From: Rubrivivax sp.
GTDB taxonomy: Bacteria; Pseudomonadota; Gammaproteobacteria; Burkholderiales; Burkholderiaceae_C
DNA length: 64,000 bases
Direction of reading: 5' to 3'
NCBI GenBank assembly: GCA_030653385.1
Contig: JAURZM010000050.1
Coordinates: forward strand, 62,001 to 126,000
The notes below the pieces were generated by a model. The model saw only the letters and a list, made by a program, of their open reading frames with translations. It ran no database searches and was not told the DNA's origin. Below are positions 55,527-61,072 of the stretch, one piece after another. The translations under genes were made by a program, and so were the position numbers. The first letter of the stretch is position 1, and every line of letters starts with the position of its first letter.

Positions 55527-55752
55527 CGCAACGGCCCCTTCAGTGGTGCCGTCGCGCCAGCTCAGACCATGACCCTGGCGCGGCGGTGACTTCCATTCCA
55601 GCTTCAGGCCCGTCAGCGCCACAGCACAAAAACACTGTGCGCCACCATGCGCAGCGGTGCCTGCAGCGCAGACTGCAGCCCTTCGAGCAACGCACTGGCC
55701 GCCAACGCCAGCGCGACCCTGCTGCAGCAACCCCCTTTCGCCTGTGCCTGGC

Positions 55753-57423
55753 CTACATGCCGGCGTAGTTGGGCCCGCCACCACCTTCGGGTGTGACCCA
55801 GACGATGTTCTGCGTCGGGTCCTTGATGTCGCAGGTCTTGCAATGCACGCAGTTCTGTGCATTGATGACCAGCTTGTCTTCGCCGCCAGAGTTCACGAAC
55901 TCGTAGACGGCAGCCGGGCAGTAACGGCTTTCAGGTCCGGCATAACGTTCAAGATTGATGGCCACCGGCACCGACGCGTCCTTCAGCGTCAAGTGCGCGG
56001 GCTGGTCTTCTTCGTGGTTGGTGTTGCTGATGAAGACGCTGCTCAAGCGGTCGAAGGTCAACTTGCCGTCGGGCCGCGGGTAGACGATGGGCTCCACCTG
56101 GCTGGCCGCGTGCAGCCGGGTGTGGTCGGCGGCGTGGCGGTGCAGGGTCCACGGCGGGCTCTTGATGCCCAGCTTGGGCAGCAGCCATTGTTCGACGCCG
56201 GTCATCAGCGTGCCGATGGTGTTGCCCTGCTTGAACCACTGCTTGAAGTTGCGGCTGAGCTTGTGCTCTGCGTGCAGCCAGCTCTGTTCGAAGGCTTCGG
56301 GGTAGGCCGTCAGTTCATCGTGGCTGCGGCCGGCCTTCAGCGCGGCGGCGGCGGCTTCTGCCGCCAGCATGCCGGTCTTGATGGCGGCATGGCTGCCCTT
56401 GATGCGCGCGGCATTCAACATGCCGGCTTCGCAGCCCACCAGCGCGCCGCCCGGAAACACCAGCTTCGGAATGCTGAGCAACCCACCGGCGGTGATGGCC
56501 CTTGCGCCGTATCCGATGCGTTTGCCACCTTCGATGTGGGCGCGGATGGCCGGGTGGGTTTTCCAGCGCTGCATTTCTTCGAAGGGGCTGATCCAGGGGT
56601 TCTGGTAGTCCAGGCCGGTGACAAAACCCAGCGTGACCTTGTTGCCTTCCATGTGGTACAGGAAACCACCGCCGTAGGTGTGTTCGTCCATCGGCCAGCC
56701 GGCGCTGTGCAGCACCAGACCTGGCTTGGCTTTGTCGGCCGGCACTTCCCACAGTTCTTTCACGCCCAGGGCATAACTTTGCGGGTCGCGGCCTTTGTCC
56801 AGTTCGAAACGTGCAATCAGCTGGCGGCCCAGGTGACCGCGTGAGCCTTCGGCGAACACCGTGTATCTGCCCAGCAGCTCCATGCCCAGCTGGAAGCCGC
56901 CGTGCGGCTGGCCGTCCTTGCCGATGCCCAGGTTGCCGGTGGCCACGCCGCGCACGCGGCCGTCTTCGGTGTACAGCACCTCGGCGGCGGCAAAGCCGGG
57001 GAAGATTTCCACGCCCAGGGCTTCGGCCTGTTCACCCAGCCACTTGGTGAAGGCACCCAGACTGATGACGAAGTTGCCGTGGTTGTGCAGGCAACCGGGA
57101 ATCAACCACTGCGGTGTGGTGCGGGCCCAGTCTTCGTGCAGGAACAGCACCTCGTCCTGTGTCACCGACTGGTTCAGCGGTGCGCCGCGTTCTTTCCAGT
57201 CGGGCAACAACTCGGTGATGGCCCGCGGGTCCATCACTGCGCCCGACAGGATGTGGGCACCGGGCTCGGAACCTTTTTCGAGCACCACCACCGTCAGTGC
57301 CGGGTCGATCTGCTTCAGTCGGATGGCGGTGGCCAGGCCGCCGGGGCCGGCGCCGACCACCACCACGTCGTATTCCATGGCCTCGCGGGGGCCGTGGGTG
57401 GACAGGATTTCGGCAGGGGTCAT
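55753..57423 (-). CDS. Electron transfer flavoprotein-ubiquinone oxidoreductase
   Basis: ETF-QO takes electrons from ETF, reduced by acyl-CoA and amine dehydrogenases, and passes them to ubiquinone at the inner membrane. The 556-residue product has the N-terminal FAD motif VVVGAGPGGLATAIRLKQ (about 21-38), the membrane-contact and quinone-binding regions, and the C-terminal 4Fe-4S cysteines C502, C525, C528 and C531 (NCVHCKTCDIKDP). I set the ATG at 57423 because CGGAGA lies about seven bases upstream; an ATG eight codons earlier is possible. It would support the acyl-CoA pathway upstream. Confidence 0.96.
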   Translation of the reverse strand: MTPAEILSTHGPREAMEYDVVVVGAGPGGLATAIRLKQIDPALTVVVLEKGSEPGAHILSGAVMDPRAITELLPDWKERGAPLNQSVTQDEVLFLHEDWARTTPQWLIPGCLHNHGNFVISLGAFTKWLGEQAEALGVEIFPGFAAAEVLYTEDGRVRGVATGNLGIGKDGQPHGGFQLGMELLGRYTVFAEGSRGHLGRQLIARFELDKGRDPQSYALGVKELWEVPADKAKPGLVLHSAGWPMDEHTYGGGFLYHMEGNKVTLGFVTGLDYQNPWISPFEEMQRWKTHPAIRAHIEGGKRIGYGARAITAGGLLSIPKLVFPGGALVGCEAGMLNAARIKGSHAAIKTGMLAAEAAAAALKAGRSHDELTAYPEAFEQSWLHAEHKLSRNFKQWFKQGNTIGTLMTGVEQWLLPKLGIKSPPWTLHRHAADHTRLHAASQVEPIVYPRPDGKLTFDRLSSVFISNTNHEEDQPAHLTLKDASVPVAINLERYAGPESRYCPAAVYEFVNSGGEDKLVINAQNCVHCKTCDIKDPTQNIVWVTPEGGGGPNYAGM

Positions 57424-57555
57424 CAAATGTCTCCGAGGGGACTGCACGGTGTCGCAGAAGGCGCAAGAGGCGCCGCGATTCTACGAGTCGCAGCCTGTGC
57501 AGCCCGGGCCGCGATTAGGCCCAAGCGCCTAGGTGGGCCTGGGCTGGGTCAGCGG

Positions 57556-57936
57556 CTAGCGCCTGAGAAGTGCAGGCGTCGCCAGGCCCAGCAGCGTGAG
57601 GCCCAGCGAGCCCATCACGTGCACGCTGACCGTGGCCGCAGCCCAGCCCAGTCGGCCCTGGTTCAACGCCGCCACGACTTCAGCCGAAAAGGCGGAGAAG
57701 GTGGTCAGCCCACCCAGGAAACCGGTGATGACAAAAAGCCGCCATTCCGGCGTGAGCTGCGGCATCTGCGCAAACAGCGCCAGCGCCAGACCGATGAGGT
57801 AGCCGCCCACCAGATTGGCCACCAGGGTACCCATGGGCAAGGCCGGGAACAGGTGGTTCATGCCCAGCGCCAGCCACCAGCGCAGCAACGCGCCGATGGA
57901 CGCACCCAGGGCAATGGCGATGACGGCGGTCCACAT
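57556..57936 (-). CDS. crcB: CrcB/Fluc fluoride channel
   Basis: A 126-residue dual-topology fluoride exporter of the Fluc family. Four hydrophobic helices are visible; [14 protein letters not shown] at the start and [16 protein letters not shown] (about 74-89), with the phenylalanine box and central Gly-rich break, are diagnostic. The protein works as an antiparallel homodimer at the inner membrane. No fluoride riboswitch motif is visible in the upstream gap. It is the last clearly chromosomal-type gene before the accessory region. Confidence 0.95.
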   Translation of the reverse strand: MWTAVIAIALGASIGALLRWWLALGMNHLFPALPMGTLVANLVGGYLIGLALALFAQMPQLTPEWRLFVITGFLGGLTTFSAFSAEVVAALNQGRLGWAAATVSVHVMGSLGLTLLGLATPALLRR

Positions 57937-58119
57937 GGCGGCGGATTATGGCCAGCGGTCCGGGTTTGCCACCTGCACGCAGGGCGGGAGCGCAGCTGTG
58001 TCGCTGCTCGCTGCGCGAGTCGCCGCCATTTGCGCCGACCCCTGATGCCGCGCGCGAAATTCGCACCGCGCAAGTGAGATAAAGCGCACCCCATCGGGTT
58101 TGCCCGACACAAAAAGAAT

Positions 58120-58149
58120 TTGACAGGGATGCAAAACGCATCCATCATC
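58120..58149 (+). promoter_or_regulatory. Promoter with an inverted repeat filling the spacer
   Basis: A perfect -35 (TTGACA, 58120-58125) is followed 18 bases later by ATCATC, a weak -10. Between them lies a perfect inverted repeat, GGATGC-AAAAC-GCATCC (58127-58143). A repressor bound there would cover the promoter, so this is a good operator candidate for the DUF932 gene. A second palindrome, CGGTGCACCG, follows at 58149-58158. Confidence 0.5.
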
Positions 58150-58197
58150 GGTGCACCGACTGGCGCTGGGCCGGGCGGACTCCCAAGGAGCTTCACC

Positions 58198-59055
58198 ATG
58201 TTTGTTTCCACCAATGCACACGACTTCACCATTGGCGCAGCCCTGCGCCGCCAACAGCTGCCCCTGAGCGTCGACCAACTGCGCAAGCTGGCGCCGTCGG
58301 TGTTCGCTGAGGCCGCACACGACAGCCGCAGCCAGCGCTATGCCTACATCCCCACTGTCGACATCCTGCAGGGCCTGGCACGTGAGGGCTTCGAGGTCTA
58401 CTCGGCCACCCAGGCCCGCACCCGCCACGAAGACCGCCGCGACCACACCAAGCACATGCTGCGCCTGCGCCACCGGTCGCTGCAGATGCGCGCCGTGGGT
58501 GACTCAGCCCCCGAAATCGTGCTGGTGAACAGCCACGACGGCAGCAGCAGCTACCAGATGATGGGCGGCATGTACCGCCTGGCCTGCAACAACGGCCTGG
58601 TGGTGCCCGATGGCGTGTGCCAGACCATCAAGGTGCAGCACAGCGGCAAGATTCAAGACCGGGTGATTGAAGGCGCCTTCGAAGTTCTGGACGGCTTGAC
58701 CCGCGTCATCGAGTCGCGCGACGACATGCGCGCCCTCACCCTGAATCAGGGCGAACAGCGCGCCTTTGCCCACGCTGCGGCGCTGCTGCGCTTCGAACCG
58801 GCCGAGGGTGCCGGCCTGCCCGTGACACCCGAACAGGTGAACCGCCCGCGGCGCATGGATGACCAGGCGCCCGACCTGTGGACCACCTTCAACCGGGTGC
58901 AGGAGAACGTGGTCCGTGGCGGCCTGCGTGGCCGCAACGCCAACGGCGGGCGGCAGGCCACCCGCGCGGTCACCGGCATTGACCAGGACGTGAAGCTGAA
59001 CCGCGCCCTGTGGACCCTGGCCGAGGAAATGCGCAAGCTGAAGGCAGCACACTGA
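58198..59055 (+). CDS. DUF932 (phage/plasmid-like) protein
   Basis: A 285-residue soluble protein of the DUF932 family, known from plasmids, ICEs and prophages, with unknown function. Typical pieces are RSQRYAYIPTVDILQGLAREGFEVYSATQARTRHEDRRDHTKHMLRLRH and EIVLVNSHDGSSSYQMMGGMYRLACNNGLVV. AAGGAG lies seven bases before the ATG at 58198; the open frame reaches back further, through the promoter. A hairpin begins at its stop codon. It is the first of a plus-strand set of small accessory genes and signals mobile-element origin. Confidence 0.9.
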   Translation: MFVSTNAHDFTIGAALRRQQLPLSVDQLRKLAPSVFAEAAHDSRSQRYAYIPTVDILQGLAREGFEVYSATQARTRHEDRRDHTKHMLRLRHRSLQMRAVGDSAPEIVLVNSHDGSSSYQMMGGMYRLACNNGLVVPDGVCQTIKVQHSGKIQDRVIEGAFEVLDGLTRVIESRDDMRALTLNQGEQRAFAHAAALLRFEPAEGAGLPVTPEQVNRPRRMDDQAPDLWTTFNRVQENVVRGGLRGRNANGGRQATRAVTGIDQDVKLNRALWTLAEEMRKLKAAH

Positions 59056-59146
59056 CGGCATCCGTCTAGGGCCCTCGCGGGCCCTATGGGATGCCGTCAG
59101 CATCGCCCCCGGCACTGGGCCAGGGGCCACCCTCAAGGGGCCTTTC
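59052..59146 (+). ncRNA. Structured leader A, two-part hairpin between DUF932 and the next gene
   Basis: A 12-bp outer stem (59052-59063 with 59089-59100), including the DUF932 stop codon, encloses GTCT on one side, a 7-bp inner stem AGGGCCC / GGGCCCT around TCGC, and ATG on the other side. A second, weaker stem (GCCCC / GGGGC) and a short CCCT / AGGG stem that would hide the Shine-Dalgarno follow before the ATG at 59147. The same design returns in leader B. No U-tract follows, so it is not a standard terminator. Function unknown. Confidence 0.55.
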
Positions 59147-59584
59147 ATGTCCGTCATGCTCATTTCTGCCGCGCAGATCAACGCCTTGACCAGCTGGGCC
59201 GCACTGCGCGCGCCAGACCAGCCGGCCCACGTGGGCGGCCACTGGGTCAAGTTCGGCACTGATCGCGCGCGCATCGCCCAGGAGCTGCACCGCGTCAACG
59301 CCGAAGCCTTCGCCGCAGCCTATGGCGAGCGCGTGAAACCCGAAGCCTTCCGGCCCGAGCTGCTGCCCTGCGCCGCGTCGCTGAAAGTGGGCCAGGTGTA
59401 CGAACTGCTTACCTCGTACCTCTACAACAGCGAAGACGCCCCCGGCTTTGCCGAAAGCGACGCCTGCGGCCACTGCAGCCAGCTTTTGGCCGCGTTGTGC
59501 AAGTCGCTGCCCGGCCGCGCGGGTGCACGGTGGCAGGTGGAAACCCCGGCCGAAGTGGCCCAGCTGGCCGGCATCGCCGCCTGA
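59147..59584 (+). CDS. Hypothetical accessory protein, 145 residues
   Basis: I do not recognise a family. The 145-residue soluble product has MSVMLISAAQINALTSWAALRAPDQPAHVGGHW at the start, a middle helix LHRVNAEAFAAAYGERV, and a CGHCSQLLAALCK stretch (CxxC) near residue 107-119 that could bind a metal. AAGGGG lies upstream of the ATG at 59147. It is enclosed between two structured leaders of the same design, which suggests a cassette-like unit. Mobile-element gene of unknown role. Confidence 0.65.
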   Translation: MSVMLISAAQINALTSWAALRAPDQPAHVGGHWVKFGTDRARIAQELHRVNAEAFAAAYGERVKPEAFRPELLPCAASLKVGQVYELLTSYLYNSEDAPGFAESDACGHCSQLLAALCKSLPGRAGARWQVETPAEVAQLAGIAA

Positions 59585-59681
59585 GCGCAGCCGTCTAGGG
59601 CCCAGGCCTGGGCCCTATGGGGTGCGCTTGCGCATCGCCGGCGGCACGGGGCCGCCGGCAACCCTGAAGGGAGGCCACCAC
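59582..59681 (+). ncRNA. Structured leader B, same design as leader A
   Basis: A perfect 20-base palindrome (59597-59616) forms the inner stem AGGGCCCAGG / CCTGGGCCCT, again flanked by GTCT and ATG, inside an outer stem (about 59582-59592 with 59620-59630) that has a different sequence from leader A but still pairs, with one mismatch and two wobbles. A second perfect 8-bp stem (GCCGGCGG / CCGCCGGC) follows, then CCCT / AGGG at the Shine-Dalgarno, 10 bases before the ATG at 59682. It starts at the stop codon of the upstream gene. Confidence 0.55.
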
Positions 59682-59888
59682 ATGGCCAGGACCTTTGCCG
59701 CCTTCGCCGCGGCCGTGCTTTTCCTTGCCCTGGCCGCTTGCAGCCAGGCGCCCATTCAACCGCCTTGCAAGCCCCCAGAGGCTGTGCACCTGCTGATCGA
59801 CCCAGACACCGGCCAGCCTGTCGTGCCGCGCTGGGTGGCCACCTTGCGTGATGGCGTGGACTGGGACTGCACCGGCGACCAGCCATGA
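59682..59888 (+). CDS. Small lipoprotein
   Basis: A 68-residue exported lipoprotein. The signal peptide ends in the lipobox L17-A18-A19-C20 (LALAACSQ), after which a short mature part of about 48 residues contains PPCKPPEAVHLLIDPDTGQPVVPRW and a terminal CTGDQP. AAGGGAGG lies just before the ATG. No family recognised; small lipoproteins of this kind occur in phage lysis cassettes and conjugative elements. Its stop overlaps the next start (ATGA). Confidence 0.7.
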   Translation: MARTFAAFAAAVLFLALAACSQAPIQPPCKPPEAVHLLIDPDTGQPVVPRWVATLRDGVDWDCTGDQP

Positions 59889-60046
59889 AGGCCGGCCCTG
59901 GCATGTTGTGCGGCCTGAACCTGCTGCACCCGCAAGGCCACTGGGTGGTGGTGTGCACGCACGGGCCACGCGACCGAGTGCGGCTTTTCCGCCTGGCGCA
60001 CGACGGCTGGGCGCTGGCTGACATGCTGGGGCAGCGCTCGGCGTAG
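59885..60046 (+). CDS. Small hypothetical protein, 53 residues, coupled to the lipoprotein gene
   Basis: A 53-residue frame begins with an ATG overlapping the lipoprotein stop and ends TAG at 60044-60046. It reads MKAGPGMLCGLNLLHPQGHW at the start, then VVVCTHGPRDRVRLFRLAHD and a short LADMLGQRSA end. The composition is protein-like (paired Trp/His, strand-like hydrophobic runs), and the ATGA overlap supports translation. No family recognised. It is easily missed because of its length. Confidence 0.55.
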   Translation: MKAGPGMLCGLNLLHPQGHWVVVCTHGPRDRVRLFRLAHDGWALADMLGQRSA

Positions 60047-60113
60047 CTGGGCCGGGCGCAGCCGGGCGCGCCGGCGCTACGATGCCGCGCCGCAGCAGCT
60101 CGACACCCGGCTC

Positions 60114-60134
60114 GACCCCCCAAGGGTTTTTTGG
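60114..60134 (+). repeat. Direct repeat copy 1 flanking the YdiL-like gene
   Basis: A 21-base motif, GACCCCCC followed by AAGGGTTTTTTGG, lies before the HTH gene. The same 21 bases recur at 60653-60673, just after it. The CCCAA / TTGGG parts could form a short stem, and the six-T run resembles a terminator tail. Confidence 0.75.
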
Positions 60135-60142
60135 CCCATGAG

Positions 60143-60158
60143 CTGCTGGCACCAGCAG
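60143..60158 (+). promoter_or_regulatory. Inverted repeat abutting the Shine-Dalgarno of the YdiL-like gene
   Basis: CTGCTGG and CCAGCAG are perfect 7-bp arms around CA. The right arm runs straight into GGAGAC, the Shine-Dalgarno, ten bases before the ATG at 60169. As RNA, this hairpin could hold or expose the ribosome-binding site; as DNA it could be an operator for the HTH protein itself. Confidence 0.5.
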
Positions 60159-60168
60159 GAGACACACC

Positions 60169-60654
60169 ATGAACGCCCCCGAACTGCAGGCCCTGCGCCG
60201 GCTGCTCTTCTTCAGCGTGGCCGAGGCCGCGCGCTACCTGGCCGCTGACGAACAGCGCCCCAGCGGCGTGGAAGAGCGAACCTGGAACCGCTGGGAAGCG
60301 GGCAAGGTGCCCGTGCCCGCCAACATAGCCTCCACCGTGCGCCAGGCTGTGCAATACCGTGCCAGCGCCATCGAAGCCATGTGCGCGCAGCTGGCCCAGG
60401 CAAGTGCCTCTGCTGGCCAGACCGAAACGCTGGTGTTCATCTGGTACGCCGAGGTCGACGACTGGCCCCACGCCCCCGTGCTGTGGCGCCCGGCGCAAAG
60501 CGCGCTGGCCAGCTGCTTTGCAGACCCTGCCGCTGAGCCTGTGCACCTGGTGGCCTTCGACGCGCGGGCGTTCAACCTGTGGCGCATCGACCAGGGCCTG
60601 GCTGACACGGCCGACGTGCGTTCGGCTTGGGCCGCACTGCAGCCCGCAGGCTGA
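60169..60654 (+). CDS. YdiL/Aca2-like helix-turn-helix protein
   Basis: A 161-residue protein that matches the DUF1870/YdiL/Aca2-like domain. MNAPELQALRRLLFFSVAEAARYLA and the ERTWNRWEAGKVPVPANI helix-turn-helix part (about 36-53) parallel E. coli YdiL. The C-terminal half (about 87-155) looks like the dimerisation region, with an insertion making it longer than the roughly 120-residue relatives. Aca2 proteins repress anti-CRISPR operons; here no known anti-CRISPR is recognised. CAGGAGAC is the Shine-Dalgarno. The gene is flanked by a 21-base direct repeat. Confidence 0.8.
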   Translation: MNAPELQALRRLLFFSVAEAARYLAADEQRPSGVEERTWNRWEAGKVPVPANIASTVRQAVQYRASAIEAMCAQLAQASASAGQTETLVFIWYAEVDDWPHAPVLWRPAQSALASCFADPAAEPVHLVAFDARAFNLWRIDQGLADTADVRSAWAALQPAG

Positions 60655-60673
60655 CCCCCCAAGGGTTTTTTGG
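60653..60673 (+). repeat. Direct repeat copy 2 flanking the YdiL-like gene
   Basis: Same 21 bases as at 60114-60134, beginning inside the stop codon of the HTH gene. It lies between convergent genes, so a terminator role for both strands is possible. Confidence 0.75.
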
Positions 60674-60679
60674 GCCCTG

Positions 60680-61072
60680 CTACAGCGCCTGCAGGGCCGA
60701 CATCGCAGCCGCCAGAACGGACTCCAGCTCTTCGCTCGTTTGAGCGTCTGCGACTGCTTCCTTCCCAGCCATCCGCTCAGCTTCGATCGCTGGGCTCATC
60801 GTGCCCAGCCACAGCCCGCCGGTGTCGACCACTTCCTGGGCCACCACCAGCGCACTCTTGGCGGTGCGCGTGGCCTGGGCTGCGATGTGCGGGCCTGCCA
60901 CAGCCGTCAGCGGGTCTGCCGTGTGGGCCACCAGGTAGGCCTGGGCCTCTTGCAGCTTGACCAGGTACACGGCCTGCTGGCCCGGCACGTCGGTGATGTA
61001 GCGCAGCCGTGCTTCGCCGGCGGCGTCGTCGATGTCGCGCAGCGCAAAGTACTTCCGTGTGGCCAGGCTCAT
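60680..61072 (-). CDS. Phage-type hypothetical protein downstream of the tail/adhesin gene
   Basis: A 130-residue soluble protein, MSLATRKYFALRDIDDAAGEARLRYITDVPGQQAVYLVKLQEAQAYLVAH at the start, then helical. The RYITDVPGQQAVYLVKLQEAQAYL pattern reminds me of small proteins encoded next to tail-fibre genes in betaproteobacterial prophages; this is from memory. Possibly a tail-assembly or chaperone-like role, but unproven. Its ATG overlaps the stop of the large upstream gene (ATGA), so the two are translationally coupled. Confidence 0.65.
   Translation of the reverse strand: MSLATRKYFALRDIDDAAGEARLRYITDVPGQQAVYLVKLQEAQAYLVAHTADPLTAVAGPHIAAQATRTAKSALVVAQEVVDTGGLWLGTMSPAIEAERMAGKEAVADAQTSEELESVLAAAMSALQAL

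Noticed and set aside
55527..55752. Possible small gene between the 181-residue hypothetical and ETF-QO
   Set aside because: Frames there lack start context and protein-like composition; only weak inverted repeats are seen.
57937..58060. Fluoride riboswitch before crcB
   Set aside because: No GGNGATGG-type core or pseudoknot pattern is visible on the minus strand upstream of the gene.
59147..60046. Anti-CRISPR genes beside the Aca2-like regulator
   Set aside because: None of the small proteins resembles an anti-CRISPR known to me, and one is a lipoprotein; the link is kept only as a test, not a call.
59682..60046. Rz/Rz1 spanin pair
   Set aside because: Rz1 is normally embedded in or overlapping an Rz gene encoding a membrane-anchored coiled coil; no such frame exists here and no lysin or holin is nearby.
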